NCBI GenBank assembly: GCA_020048645.1 | Contig: JAIFMG010000207.1 | Coordinates: forward strand, 1 to 32,522 | Source of the DNA: Bacteroidota bacterium | GTDB lineage: Bacteria; Bacteroidota; Bacteroidia; Bacteroidales; UBA6013 | Length of the DNA stretch: 32,522 nucleotides | Reading direction: 5' to 3' | Shown: positions 7,084 to 14,895 of the stretch, one piece after another | Numbering within the stretch: the first letter of the stretch is position 1 | Layout: each line of letters starts with the position of its first letter | Made by a program: the position numbers and the translations under genes | The notes under the pieces: generated by a model | The model's database searches: none | Seen by the model: the letters and a program-made list of their open reading frames with translations, nothing else | What the model was told of the DNA's origin: nothing

Positions 7084-7224
7084 GGGTGCCGCGGTGGTTC
7101 TCGGCTCTCTCGGATTTCATCCGGGGCTATTCATGTTCAATCCCTACGGGATTGGCGGAACGGCCTGATTTTGTCGGACGCTGGTGCTGCGGGGCATTTC
7201 ACCCATGAGCGCAACTTGGCATGA
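5572..7224 (+). CDS. IS1634-like (IS4 superfamily) DDE transposase with altered C-terminus
   Basis: Cut-and-paste transposase. I chose the ATG at 5572 (MFLRKKKNKSGSISVQII), the usual start of this family; an in-frame ATG at 5539 lies upstream of the -7 element. The RNase H-like core is visible: VSVVFYDMTTLYFEA (first Asp), VVIADSGLL (second Asp) and the LWHIEKAFRMSKTDLRIRP block with the YREK-like Glu. The real protein ends near ELYRLE (about nt 7080). The remaining ~48 codons (GCRGGSRLSRISSG...) come from read-through into unrelated GC-rich DNA and do not resemble any transposase. The catalytic core looks intact, but without the right inverted repeat the element should not move by itself. 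Confidence 0.88.
   Translation: MFLRKKKNKSGSISVQIISKSRGRYKVVKTIGSGRTQQEVQNLEYLGNQELERLSMQPKLFISETDTMIDTFFEALSNTSIRVVGPELIFGKIYDKVGFNEIEEELFRHLVISRLAFPLSKLKTIEYLYRYQGISLNINTVYRFLDKLNNQLKDKVEQIAFNHTKQVLGGNVSVVFYDMTTLYFEASDEDDLRKTGFSKDGKHSNPQIFLGLLVGIDGYAIGYDIFEGNTYEGHTLIPFLATIRKKFNLNKPVVIADSGLLSKDNIKALQEQEYQYILGARIKNETKDVKGRILKTRLKDGQIRSIQKDPDTRIIISYSDRRAKKDAHNRELGLKRLEKRISSGKLTKSNINNKGYNKYLKFEGEVSIEIDYDKFEKDSQWDGLKGYITNTKLSDKEIIKNYSNLWHIEKAFRMSKTDLRIRPIYHRLKSRIEAHICISFAAYCIYKELERILYKGKSNLSVEKAKELTHNIYEISYMLPESKHKRTKLLKMDDQQAELYRLEQGCRGGSRLSRISSGAIHVQSLRDWRNGLILSDAGAAGHFTHERNLA
7084..7223. other. short spacer resembling an intergenic repeat
   Basis: GC-rich non-coding DNA after the IS break, with phrases such as GGATTTCATCCGGGGC and CAATCCCTACGGGATTG that have the style of hairpin-rich intergenic repeats. 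It holds no kinase sequence, so it is not simply the other side of an insertion into the kinase gene. Confidence 0.4.
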
Positions 7225-7258
7225 AAAAGGCCGCTCCCTTTGGGGAAGCGGCCTTTTT
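7224..7258. terminator. bidirectional intrinsic terminator
   Basis: AAAAAGGCCGCT (7224-7235) and AGCGGCCTTTTT (7247-7258) form a 12-bp stem with an 11-base loop, flanked by A and T tracts. It lies 20 bp after the stop codon of the minus-strand surface-protein gene and can also stop plus-strand transcription coming out of the IS. Confidence 0.85.
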
Positions 7259-7278
7259 TGGCGGAACCGGTGGGCGTC

Positions 7279-10200
7279 TCAGGGCGCCAAGACCAGCGGC
7301 TGGGTGGCCCATCGGCCATCGGACGCGCGCAGGCGCAGGAGGTAGGTCCCGGCGGCGAGGCCTTCGAGGGAAAGCTCGGGGCTTTCCGCTTGGAGGCTGG
7401 GCCCGCTCCATTGGCGGACCATCGCGCCGGCGAGGTCGAAGAGGGCGGCCTGGTCGGCGCGGATTCCCTCGGGCAGGCGCAGCCAGGCGCGGCCTTGGCT
7501 GGGGTTGGGGAAGATGCCGACTTCGAGCGGCAGGATCTGCGGCACGCTGACGGCCCAGAGGTTGAACAGGACCGAGTAGGCTCGGGTCGTGGTGCCGTCT
7601 TGCGCCGTTACGGTGATGGTGGCCGTCCGCTGGGCCTCGGTTCCCTCCAGGTTGGTGGGGTTCTGGAGGATGAAGTCGGCGTTGGGGTCGTTGAGGGTGA
7701 CGGAGACCTGGGGCATTCCCTGGCCGCGGGGCCAACTGTGGACATAGTTGATGGTGTTGGGATGGAAGCCCGGGATGGTCTGCCCGTTGATGCGCAGGTC
7801 GCTGAGGCGGGCGTCCTGGCTGGCGGGGGCCAGGTCGAAGGTCACGGCATATTGCCGGGTGGTCTGCCCGTCCTCGGCCGTGACGGTGAGGGTGGCGGTG
7901 CGCTGCTGCTGGTCGCCCGCGAGGCTGGTGGCCTGCTGGGTCTGGAGGCTGGCGTAGGGGTCGTTGGTCGTGCCGCTGACGTTGGGGATCTGCGTGGTGC
8001 CGAAGGGCAGGGTCACGAAGTAGGCCAGGGTCTGCGGGCTGAATCCGGCCACGGTCTGGCCACTGACGCGCAAGTCGCTGAGCGAGGCGTCCTGGCTGGC
8101 GGGCAGACGGAAGAACTCGACGGTGTAGGCGCGCTGGGTGGTGCCGTCCTCGGCCGTTACGGTGAGGGTCGCGGTGCGCTGCTCCAAGGTTCCGTCGATG
8201 CTCTGGGCCTGCTGGACGCTGAGGCTGGCGAAGGGGAAGTTGAGGGTCCCGGCCACCAGGGGCACCTGCTGGGTCGAGAAAGGCATCCCGACTTGGTAGG
8301 TCAGGGTCTGGGGGTTGAAGTTGGCCACGGTCTGGTTGTTGACGCGCAGGTCGCTGAGCGAGGCGTCGGCGCTGGGCGGCTGCCGGATGAACTCGACGGT
8401 GTAGGCTCGTGTGGTGGTGCCATCCTGGGCCATGACGGTGAGGGTCGCGGTGCGCTGCTGCTGTGTCCCGTCGAGGTCGGTGGCCTGCTGGATCTGGAGG
8501 CTGGCCTGCGGATGGTTGGTGGTGGCGCTGGCCACGGGGATGTTCTGCTGCGTGAAGGCCACGGGGAAGGTGTAGGTCAGGGTGTTGGAAGAGAATCCGG
8601 CGAGGTTCTGCCCGTCGATGCGCAAGGCGGCCAGGCTGGCGTCGTCGCTGGGCGGCTCCACCTGGAACTCGACGGTGTAGGCGCGGGTGGTGGTGCCGTC
8701 CTGGGCCGTGACGGTGAGGGTCGCGGTGCGCTGGGCCTGGCTGCCGCTGAGGCTGGTGGCCTGCTGCACCTGGAGGCTGGCGCTGGCGCTGGTGGTGGTT
8801 CCGGCGACGCTGGGAATGGCGGTGGTGCCGTAGGGCAGCACGCGGGTGTAGCTGGTGGTGCTGGGGCTGAATCCCGGCAAGGGCACGCCATCGACGCGGA
8901 TGCTGGACAGCGAGGCGTCGCTGCTGAGGGCGTCCACGGGCACCTGGAGGCTGCGGCTGTCGTTGCCCTTGTCGTTGTAGGCGTAGAAGGTGAAGGCGAC
9001 GTCCTGGGGGGTGTCGAAGTCGTAGTCGGACATGTTCCAGGGCGTGATGATGAAGTTGTCGTCGGCGGTCTCGCGGTCGAAGTTGTAGGGGCCGTAGGTT
9101 CCCCAGTCGTTGCCCTGGTTGTCGGTGATCTGGACGAAGACCTGTGCGGCGAATCCGCCGAAGGGCGCGTCGATGTCCACCTCGAAATCCCATTGCTCGT
9201 AGTTTCCATCCTGGTCCTGGTCGATGGTGTTGATGGCATAGACCTCGTAAAAGACCGGGGCCTCGTAGTAGGTGTCCACCCAGAGGTTGAGGGTCTCGAC
9301 GTCCTGGCCGGAAGAGTTGAAGGCCCGGAAGGTGAACAGGACGTTGGCGGGGTTGGGCATGTCGTAGTTGTCGTAGCTGAAATCGGTTATCAGCACGTTG
9401 TCGGTGTCGGTCTCGCCCTCGAAGTCGAATGGGCCGAAGGTTCCCCAGTCGTTGCCCTGGTTGTCGGTGATCTGGATGGAGACGTCGCGGGCTAGGCCAC
9501 CGATGCCGTCGATGTCGATCTCGAAGTCCCAGAGGTCGAAGCGGTTGTCGGCGTCGAGGTCGGAGGTGTTGACGGCCACGACCTCGTAGAAGGTGGGCGC
9601 GAGGGCGAACTGGTCCACGGCCACGGTCTGGTTCTCGGTATCCTGGCCATAGGCGTTGTAGGCCTTGAAGGCGAAGTTGACCGGCTCTCCGGAGGCGAAG
9701 CCGTAGGTCTGGTAGGAGAAGTCGGTGATGAGGATGTTGTCGGCATTGCCCTGGCCCTGGAAGTCGAACGGCCCGAACGGCCCCCAGAAGTTGCCCTCGT
9801 CGTCCGAGACCTCGATCATGACGTTGTCGGCGATGTCGCCATAGTAGGCGTCGATGTCGAGCTCGAAATCCCACATTTCGAGGAACTGGTCTCCGTCGAG
9901 GTTCTGCGGGTTGACCACGTAGGCGTCGTAGAAGACGGGATAGTCGGCGGGCAGGTCGGCGGGCAGGTCGTAGTAGTCGTAGTAGCTGTACCCGATGTCG
10001 TTGTAGGTGTAGAAGTAGAAGTCCACGTAGCTCTCCTGGGCCAGCCCGGGGACCATGAAGTCGGCCAGCACGATGTTGTCGCCAGATTGCACTCCGACGA
10101 AGGTGTAGGGCCCGAAATCGCCCCAGTTGTTGCCGAACTGGTCCTCGACGCGGATGAACACCCCGGAGGTGAAGTTGCCGAAATCGGGGTCGATGTCGAT

Positions 10201-10707
10201 CTCGAAGTCCCATATGTCGTAGAATCCATCCTGGTCGCCATCGCCGGGGTTGGTCATGAAGATCTCGTAGAAGGCCGGCGCGTCGCCCGCCTCGGGGGCC
10301 CTGCCCTCCGGCCGCGGGCCGAAATCCCGGCTCGGCTTGGGCTCATCGCCATGTTCGAGGCCCTGCCCCTGCGAGGCCGTTACCCGCGGCCGCGCCGCGT
10401 GGGCCTCCGCGGCCAGCGCCGGACGGGCGACCGAGCCCGGCCCCTGCTCCACGCGCAGGCTGGCGCGGGCCTCGGCCACCGGGCCGCGGCGGCCGGGGCG
10501 CGTGCCCTGGCCCTGCGGAAGCGCCGTCGGCACCACCTGCCCGCGCTCGCCCGGGAAGAGCTCCACCTTGGGATCCCGCCCTTGCGAAAGTCCCTGGCCC
10601 TGAGTGGCCACGCGCTGCGCCAGCGCCGGCGCGGCCGCCAGCAGCATCAAGGCGAACAAAGTCGCCATCCGTCTGGAAATCTGTAAGTCAAGGTATCTTT
10701 TCACCAT
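7279..10707 (-). CDS. large T9SS-secreted protein with cadherin-like repeats
   Basis: The 1142-residue protein starts with a signal peptide (basic MVKRYLDLQISRR, then ATLFALMLLAAAPALAQ). After a Gln/Gly/Arg-rich segment, four modules of ~113 residues follow (about 145-595), each opening FYE...N and containing an acidic Ca-binding-like loop plus WDFEIDID (for example GDGDQDGFYDIWDFEID). Five ~93-residue repeats follow (about 596-1055), each with DASLSDLRVxGQTVxGFSPxT and ending TATLTVTAxDGTTTRAYTVxF, the cadherin-like beta-sandwich family. The final ~85 residues (GIFPNPSQGRAWLRLPEG to RWATQPLVLAP) are a type A T9SS sorting domain that directs export and surface anchoring. Adhesion or matrix structure is the likely role, but no ligand can be named. 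A downstream terminator at 7224-7258 suggests it is transcribed alone. Confidence 0.9.
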   Translation of the reverse strand: MVKRYLDLQISRRMATLFALMLLAAAPALAQRVATQGQGLSQGRDPKVELFPGERGQVVPTALPQGQGTRPGRRGPVAEARASLRVEQGPGSVARPALAAEAHAARPRVTASQGQGLEHGDEPKPSRDFGPRPEGRAPEAGDAPAFYEIFMTNPGDGDQDGFYDIWDFEIDIDPDFGNFTSGVFIRVEDQFGNNWGDFGPYTFVGVQSGDNIVLADFMVPGLAQESYVDFYFYTYNDIGYSYYDYYDLPADLPADYPVFYDAYVVNPQNLDGDQFLEMWDFELDIDAYYGDIADNVMIEVSDDEGNFWGPFGPFDFQGQGNADNILITDFSYQTYGFASGEPVNFAFKAYNAYGQDTENQTVAVDQFALAPTFYEVVAVNTSDLDADNRFDLWDFEIDIDGIGGLARDVSIQITDNQGNDWGTFGPFDFEGETDTDNVLITDFSYDNYDMPNPANVLFTFRAFNSSGQDVETLNLWVDTYYEAPVFYEVYAINTIDQDQDGNYEQWDFEVDIDAPFGGFAAQVFVQITDNQGNDWGTYGPYNFDRETADDNFIITPWNMSDYDFDTPQDVAFTFYAYNDKGNDSRSLQVPVDALSSDASLSSIRVDGVPLPGFSPSTTSYTRVLPYGTTAIPSVAGTTTSASASLQVQQATSLSGSQAQRTATLTVTAQDGTTTRAYTVEFQVEPPSDDASLAALRIDGQNLAGFSSNTLTYTFPVAFTQQNIPVASATTNHPQASLQIQQATDLDGTQQQRTATLTVMAQDGTTTRAYTVEFIRQPPSADASLSDLRVNNQTVANFNPQTLTYQVGMPFSTQQVPLVAGTLNFPFASLSVQQAQSIDGTLEQRTATLTVTAEDGTTQRAYTVEFFRLPASQDASLSDLRVSGQTVAGFSPQTLAYFVTLPFGTTQIPNVSGTTNDPYASLQTQQATSLAGDQQQRTATLTVTAEDGQTTRQYAVTFDLAPASQDARLSDLRINGQTIPGFHPNTINYVHSWPRGQGMPQVSVTLNDPNADFILQNPTNLEGTEAQRTATITVTAQDGTTTRAYSVLFNLWAVSVPQILPLEVGIFPNPSQGRAWLRLPEGIRADQAALFDLAGAMVRQWSGPSLQAESPELSLEGLAAGTYLLRLRASDGRWATQPLVLAP
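7560..8940 (-). repeat. five cadherin-like coding repeats
   Basis: Units of about 270-290 bp, recognisable at near 8920, 8640, 8360, 8085 and 7810 by the coding phrase for DASLSDLR. The DNA is highly alike between units, including the TVTAEDGTTTRAYTVEF segment, which suggests recent duplication. Confidence 0.8.
8945..10275 (-). repeat. four ~338-bp Ca-binding-like coding modules
   Basis: Modules start at about 10270, 9930, 9590 and 9250. Each codes for FY(E/D)xxxxN, an acidic loop, WDFE(I/L/V)DID, a V(F/M)I(R/E/Q)(V/I) strand, a NxWGxFGPxxF turn and a DN(I/V/F)(V/L/I)xxxF segment. I do not recognise a named family for this unit. Confidence 0.7.
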
Positions 10708-10878
10708 CGTCTGTTGTGTTTTTTTGGTTCATGCCAACGCGGCCCGGGAGCCCACCTGGACATCCCGCCTCCGCAAAGGTAAGCCAGCCGCGGGCAGGCC
10801 GTGCGGCCATTAACAGACATTAGCAAGATTTCACGATCCGGTGAAGGCCGCCCCCGGCGCGCGCCACCCTTCGAAAAG

Positions 10879-10904
10879 CGGGAAGGGCCTCGCGGCCCTC
10901 CCCA
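10879..10904 (-). terminator. possible terminator of the sulfur operon
   Basis: GGGAAGGGCC (from 10880) and GGCCCTCCCC (10894-10903) form a stem with a 4-base TCGC loop and one mismatch. On the minus strand it is followed by GCTTTTCG, a short T tract. It lies about 65 bp beyond the last gene of the sulfur operon. Confidence 0.55.
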
Positions 10905-10969
10905 GAAACAACTCACAAACCAAAACGATGGAGCGGAAGACCTCTTGCCGCCCTTTCCGCCCGAGCGGC

Positions 10970-11383
10970 TCAATGCTTGAGGTACTGGCGCGCGTAAGCG
11001 TAGGCGATCGTGCCCAGGAAAGCCCCCCCGAGCACCACCAGGATGACCGAGAAGCCACTGCCGATGAGCGAGTACATCGGCCCCGGGCAGGTGCCGGCCA
11101 GCGACCAGCCCAGCCCGAACAGCAGGCCCCCGGCGATGTAGCGCACCATGCCCGGCTCCACCGGGACGATCGCGACGGGCGTGCCGTGGATGTTCTTGAG
11201 CTGGAACCGCTTGGCCAGGAAGGTGATGAGCGCGCCCAGCACCACGGCCGAGCCGATCACCCCGAACATGTGGAACGACTGGAAGCGGAACATCTCCTGG
11301 ATGCGGTACCAGGAGGCCACCTCCGACTTGATCAACACGATGCCGAACACAAGGCCGACAAGCAAGAATTTCAGATGTTTCAT
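10970..11383 (-). CDS. YeeE/YedE-family half-transporter (second half)
   Basis: A 137-residue membrane protein with about four hydrophobic helices. The start MKHLKFLLVGLVFGIVL was chosen at 11383; the open frame continues upstream but only through the neighbouring gene in another frame. The motif FGLGWSLAGTCPGPMYSLIGSG (about 90-110) carries the conserved Cys of the YeeE/YedE (TsuA/PmpB) thiosulfate or sulfur-compound uptake family. It is half the size of a full-length TsuA and lies 20 bp after a complementary half gene, so the two products probably pair in the inner membrane. The neighbours (persulfide dioxygenase, TauE, ArsR) support a role in moving reduced sulfur; the exact substrate is unknown. 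Confidence 0.85.
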   Translation of the reverse strand: MKHLKFLLVGLVFGIVLIKSEVASWYRIQEMFRFQSFHMFGVIGSAVVLGALITFLAKRFQLKNIHGTPVAIVPVEPGMVRYIAGGLLFGLGWSLAGTCPGPMYSLIGSGFSVILVVLGGAFLGTIAYAYARQYLKH

Positions 11384-11403
11384 GGCCAGTCTGTGTTTCT
11401 TTT

Positions 11404-11979
11404 TTAGAGGTTCAACAACAAGGGCAGCAGGAAGTTGGCGCCGATGGTGCCTCCCACGAAGAAGCCGATGATGGCTATCAGGGAGGTCAGCTTCATCTCG
11501 CTCAGGCCGCTGATGGCGTGGCCCGAGGTGCAGCCGTCGGCGTAGCGCGCCCCGAAGCCGATCAGGAAGCCGCCCAGCACCATGATGCTGAAGCCCTTGA
11601 GGCTGAAGAAGGCCTCCCAACTGAAGATCTCGGACGGCAGGTACGCCTGGCCCGGGTTCTCCAGGCCCAGGGCCTCCAGGCTGGCCACGGCTTCCGGGCC
11701 GATGCCCACGCCCGAGTGGTCGGTCAGCAACTGCATGGCCACGAATCCACCCATGAAGATGCCCAGGACCAGGAAAAGGTTCCAGGACATGGCCTTCCAG
11801 TCGTAATCGAAAAATGAATTGATTTTGCCCAAGCCCGAAGCCGCGCAGGTATGGCGGATCGCGGACGAAAGCCCAAGGCGTTTTCCGAAGAACATGACCG
11901 CGGCGTAAGCCACCGCGATCATCGGCCCGGCGACATACCAGGGCCACGGCTGTTTGATGAATCCAATGATTTGCTCCAT
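11404..11979 (-). CDS. YeeE/YedE-family half-transporter (first half)
   Basis: A 191-residue membrane protein with about five hydrophobic segments (for example WYVAGPMIAVAYAAVMFFG, LFLVLGIFMGGFVAMQLL, GFSIMVLGGFLIGFGARYA, LTSLIAIIGFFVGGTIGAN). GARYADGCTSGHAISGLS (about 146-163) is the signature loop of the YeeE/YedE family, with the Cys that handles thiosulfate or another sulfur-carrying anion. It precedes the second half-transporter by 20 bp and follows the persulfide dioxygenase gene after 208 bp, a gap that holds hairpins. It is probably part of the ArsR-controlled sulfur locus, though the terminator-like hairpin upstream suggests lower or separate expression. Confidence 0.88.
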   Translation of the reverse strand: MEQIIGFIKQPWPWYVAGPMIAVAYAAVMFFGKRLGLSSAIRHTCAASGLGKINSFFDYDWKAMSWNLFLVLGIFMGGFVAMQLLTDHSGVGIGPEAVASLEALGLENPGQAYLPSEIFSWEAFFSLKGFSIMVLGGFLIGFGARYADGCTSGHAISGLSEMKLTSLIAIIGFFVGGTIGANFLLPLLLNL

Positions 11980-12008
11980 GCTCGATTCTGTTTTTCTCTT
12001 TTGGGGAT

Positions 12009-12038
12009 GCGCATTTTAAGATGCGCTTTTCTTTTTTT
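12009..12038 (+). terminator. small hairpin with T-run on the plus strand
   Basis: GCGCAT (12009-12014) and ATGCGC (12021-12026) form a stem with a 6-base loop, followed by TTTTCTTTTTTTT. It is shaped like a plus-strand intrinsic terminator, but no plus-strand gene leads into it. On the minus strand it would sit in the leader of the YeeE/YedE pair. Confidence 0.35.
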
Positions 12039-12088
12039 TGTTTGGGGTTTTTGAAGCGGTTGGGGCGATGGACTTGCCAAGGACAAAA

Positions 12089-12160
12089 GAAAAGGCCCCC
12101 TCGAAGCAGGTTGATAGAAGCGCTTGGAAGGGTTTTCGGTTGACTCCGAGGGGGCTTTTC
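12089..12160 (-). terminator. long-loop hairpin after the persulfide dioxygenase gene
   Basis: GAAAAGGCCCCCTCG (about 12089-12103) pairs with CGAGGGGGCTTTTC (12147-12160) with one bulged base. The loop is about 43 bases and contains a further small stem. On the minus strand the stem ends in CCTTTTCTTTT. It probably ends or attenuates transcription between the dioxygenase and the transporter genes. Confidence 0.55.
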
Positions 12161-12187
12161 AGGACGAGCGGAGGCCAGGGGCCAGGC

Positions 12188-13597
12188 TCAGAGGGTCGAT
12201 GGGCAGACGTAGTCGGTCTTCTCCAGCTCGGTCTGCGCGGCGATGGCGTCGAATCCGCCTTGGATGTCCACCACGTTCTTGATGCCGGCGCGCTTGAGGA
12301 TGGATGAAGTGATCATGGACTTGTAGCCCGACTTGCAATGCACGAAGTACTCCTGGTTCTTGTCGAGCTTGTCGAGCGACTCGTTGACGAAGTTGAGCGG
12401 GAAGTTCTCGGCGTTGATCAGGCGCTGCGAGAGGAACTCGGTCGGGGTGCGCACGTCCAGGACGTTGACCTTGCCGCCCTTGGTGCGGAAAATCGTCTCG
12501 AACTCCTGGGGCGTGATCGAGGGGATGGCCTCCACGGGCTTGCCGGCGTTCTTCCAGGTGGCGAAGCCGCCGTCGAGGTAGCCCACGGCGTTGTCGTAGC
12601 CCACGCGGGCCAGGCGCATGACGGCCTCCTCGCCCCGGCCTTCCTCGGCGATCAGGACGATGGGCTGCTTGAGGTCCTGGATCAGGGTGCCCACCCAGAT
12701 GGCGAACATGCCGCCCAGGCCGATGTTCATCGAGCCTTGCACGTAGCCCTTGTTGAACTCCTGCTGGTCGCGGGTGTCGAGCAGCAGCGCGCCCTTGGCC
12801 AGGTGCTCCTCGACCTGCTCGAGGCTGAGGGCCTTGTTGCCCCGGCCCATGACCACGTCCCAGCTCTCATAGCCGGACTTGTTCAGCATGGCGTTCTTGG
12901 AGAAGTACTGGGGCGGAGGCAGGATGCCGTGCGTAACCTTCTCGACGAAGTCCTGCTTGGGCATGGGCTGGAGGGCGTAGTTCACCTTCTTCTGGTTGCC
13001 CAGGGTGTCGAAGGTCTCGGCGCTCATGCTCTTGCCGCACGATGAGCCCGCGCCGTGGCCCGGATAGACCACCAGCTCGTCGCCCAGGGTCATGACCTTG
13101 TTCCACAGCGAGTCGTAGAGCATCCCGGCCAGGTCCTCCTGGGTCAGGTCCGACTTGACGGCCAGGTCCGGACGGCCCACGTCGCCGATGAACAGGGTGT
13201 CGCCGGTGAAGATGGACTGCTGCTTGCCGTCCTTGTCGAGCAGCAGGTAGCAGCTCGACTCGAGGGTGTGCCCGGGCGTGTGCAGCACGCGGATGGTCGC
13301 GTCGCCCAACTGGAACTCCTCGCCGTCCTCGGCCTGGTAGGCCGGGTAGCCGGTCTTTGCCGTGGGGCCATAGACGATCAGGGCGCCGGTCTTGGCCGCC
13401 AGGTCGAGGTGGCCCGACACGAAGTCGGCGTGGAAGTGCGTCTCGAAGATGTACTTGATCTTCGCGCCGCGCTCCTGGGCCATCTGGATGTAGGAATCGA
13501 CGTCGCGCAGGGGATCGATGATGGCGGCTTCGCCGTTGGACTCGAGGTAGTAAGCCGCCTCAGCGAGGCATCCGGTGTACAACTGATCTACTTTCAT
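12188..13597 (-). CDS. persulfide dioxygenase-rhodanese fusion (MBL fold, CstB-like)
   Basis: The 469-residue protein has an N-terminal ETHE1-type metallo-beta-lactamase domain and two rhodanese domains. The iron ligands are visible: THFHADF (H54, H56, D58), HTPGH (H110), FTGDTLFIGDVGRPDL (D133) and YPGHG (H181). The first rhodanese domain (about 255-355) has IAEEGRGEEA where the active Cys would be and is therefore inactive. The second (about 362-460) has the active Cys in VHCKSGYKS (C421). This layout matches CstB-type enzymes, which oxidise low-molecular-weight persulfides to sulfite and thiosulfate in the cytoplasm. It lies 68 bp after the TauE/SafE gene in the same operon. The call is firm; the true donor thiol is not known from sequence. 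Confidence 0.92.
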   Translation of the reverse strand: MKVDQLYTGCLAEAAYYLESNGEAAIIDPLRDVDSYIQMAQERGAKIKYIFETHFHADFVSGHLDLAAKTGALIVYGPTAKTGYPAYQAEDGEEFQLGDATIRVLHTPGHTLESSCYLLLDKDGKQQSIFTGDTLFIGDVGRPDLAVKSDLTQEDLAGMLYDSLWNKVMTLGDELVVYPGHGAGSSCGKSMSAETFDTLGNQKKVNYALQPMPKQDFVEKVTHGILPPPQYFSKNAMLNKSGYESWDVVMGRGNKALSLEQVEEHLAKGALLLDTRDQQEFNKGYVQGSMNIGLGGMFAIWVGTLIQDLKQPIVLIAEEGRGEEAVMRLARVGYDNAVGYLDGGFATWKNAGKPVEAIPSITPQEFETIFRTKGGKVNVLDVRTPTEFLSQRLINAENFPLNFVNESLDKLDKNQEYFVHCKSGYKSMITSSILKRAGIKNVVDIQGGFDAIAAQTELEKTDYVCPSTL

Positions 13598-13665
13598 GTT
13601 GCTGGTAAGGTTTGAGGTTTATGATTTTGTTTGAAATGTTTCCTTGGAATGAAAAACCGGGGGAA

Positions 13666-14469
13666 TCAGGCCGAGAGGATTTCCTTGGCGATGATGTAAA
13701 CTCCCATGACCAGGACGAACCAGCCGAAGCCCGCCTTGAGCTTCTTGCCGTCGATGTAGCTCGACAGGTAGCCGCCCAGGAAGATGCCCCCCACCGACAG
13801 GGCCGTTACGATGAGCATCAGCCTCCAGTCGATGGAAGCGCCCGTGCCCAGGTCGCCCGCGAAGCCGAAGAGCGACTTCACGGCGATGATCAGCAGCGAG
13901 GTGCCCACGGCCAGCTTCATGGGCAGCTTGGCCAGCACCACCAGCGCGGGGATGATCAGGAAGCCGCCCCCCGCGCCCACCAGGCCCGTTACCACGCCCA
14001 CCACCGCTCCCTCGAGCAGGATCATGGGGTAGTTGAAGGCCAACTGCGAGACGTCGTCGTTCTGGGCCTCCGGACGCTTGTCGCGGATCATCGAGGCCGA
14101 GGCCAGCAGCATGATCACCGCGAAGAAAAGCATGATGGCGATGCTCTTGGTCATCTCGAACTCCCCGGCCGTGAAGATCGAGTCCGGGATGGCCGGGACC
14201 AGGTAGCGCCGGGTCAGGTAAACGGCGATGAACGAAGGCACCGCGAAGACGATGGCCGTCTTGTAGCTCACCAGGCCCTTGGCCATGCTCTGCCCCACGC
14301 CCACCAGCGAGGTGGTGCCCACGATGAAGAGCGAGTAGGCCGTGGCCAAGACCGGGTCCACACCAAAGAGGTAGGTCAGGACCGGAACCGTCAGGATCGA
14401 GCCGCCCCCGCCGATAAGGCCCAGGGTTATGCCGATGAAGACTGACGCGATGTAGCCGAAGATTTCCAT
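13666..14469 (-). CDS. TauE/SafE-family sulfite/organosulfur exporter
   Basis: A 267-residue inner-membrane permease with about eight hydrophobic helices. The N-terminal [19 protein letters not shown] and the second-half [19 protein letters not shown] are the paired Gly-rich motifs of the TauE/SafE (DUF81) family. Members export sulfite, sulfoacetate or related anions. The next gene downstream makes sulfite or thiosulfate from persulfide, so sulfite export is the likely task here. It is preceded by an ArsR-type regulator 89 bp upstream with a terminator between them. It may therefore have its own promoter in 14470-14545, where I see no clear -7 element. Confidence 0.9.
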   Translation of the reverse strand: MEIFGYIASVFIGITLGLIGGGGSILTVPVLTYLFGVDPVLATAYSLFIVGTTSLVGVGQSMAKGLVSYKTAIVFAVPSFIAVYLTRRYLVPAIPDSIFTAGEFEMTKSIAIMLFFAVIMLLASASMIRDKRPEAQNDDVSQLAFNYPMILLEGAVVGVVTGLVGAGGGFLIIPALVVLAKLPMKLAVGTSLLIIAVKSLFGFAGDLGTGASIDWRLMLIVTALSVGGIFLGGYLSSYIDGKKLKAGFGWFVLVMGVYIIAKEILSA

Positions 14470-14545
14470 GTCCGAGGGGTTTTGTTGCTGCCGGGAGGCT
14501 TGGAGTTTCGTTCTTTAATATGAACGTTTGGTCATTTGTTTTTCC

Positions 14546-14572
14546 AAAAAAAAGCAGCTCAGATGAAGCTGC
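14546..14572 (-). terminator. intrinsic terminator overlapping the end of the ArsR gene
   Basis: On the minus strand GCAGCT and AGCTGC (plus 14567-14572 and 14554-14559) form a 6-bp stem with a 7-base loop that contains most of the stop codon, followed by eight T. It would separate the regulator transcript from the sulfur genes downstream, or allow partial read-through. Confidence 0.75.
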
Positions 14573-14870
14573 ATTTGTCCATGCAATTGAAGATGTTGAG
14601 GATGTTGCGGTCCGCGAGGTTGTAGAGGATGTTCTTGCCATTGCGGGTGCAGCTCAGGATACCCTTGTCCTTCATCTTCGAGAGGTGGTGCGACAGCAGC
14701 GACTGCTCCGTCTGGGTGCGCTCCATGAGCTCCTGCACGCTCAAAGGCTCTTTCTGCTTGAGGCACTCGAGCACGGAAAGGCGCACGGGGTGGCCGATGG
14801 TCTTGAGGATTTCGGCGGTTCTTTCCATACGGGCGGCGTGTTGTTCCAAATTCAGTCGGGCGAAGGTCAT
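14559..14870 (-). CDS. ArsR-family repressor, probably persulfide-sensing
   Basis: A 103-residue winged-helix regulator. Helix-turn-helix sequence is visible in LSVQELMERTQTEQSLLSHHLSKMKDKGIL (about 43-72), typical of ArsR/SmtB proteins. Four Cys occur: C36 (VLECLKQ), C74 (ILSCTRNG), C96 and C100 (FNCMDKC). Sulfide-responsive members of this family (SqrR, BigR) sense persulfide through two Cys. C36 together with C96 or C100 is in a plausible position, but the pairing is inference. It heads a set of sulfur genes and has a perfect operator-like inverted repeat inside its own promoter, which points to autorepression. Metal sensing is the alternative, but the context argues against it. Confidence 0.88.
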   Translation of the reverse strand: MTFARLNLEQHAARMERTAEILKTIGHPVRLSVLECLKQKEPLSVQELMERTQTEQSLLSHHLSKMKDKGILSCTRNGKNILYNLADRNILNIFNCMDKCSFI

Positions 14871-14895
14871 CTCTTGTTCCTTTCGTTTGATGCGA

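Noticed and set aside
7185-7205. Possible right inverted repeat of the IS (TGATTTTGTCGGA near 7167)
   Set aside because: Only a short and imperfect match to the complement of the left end, within GC-rich flanking DNA; not enough to call the IS complete.
7240-9495. Plus-strand open frame opposite the cadherin-like repeats, and another minus-strand frame (7199-10213) rich in Arg/Pro/Gln
   Set aside because: Both repeat with the period of the real gene and show biased composition; the frame at 7279-10707 has signal peptide, domains and sorting tail.
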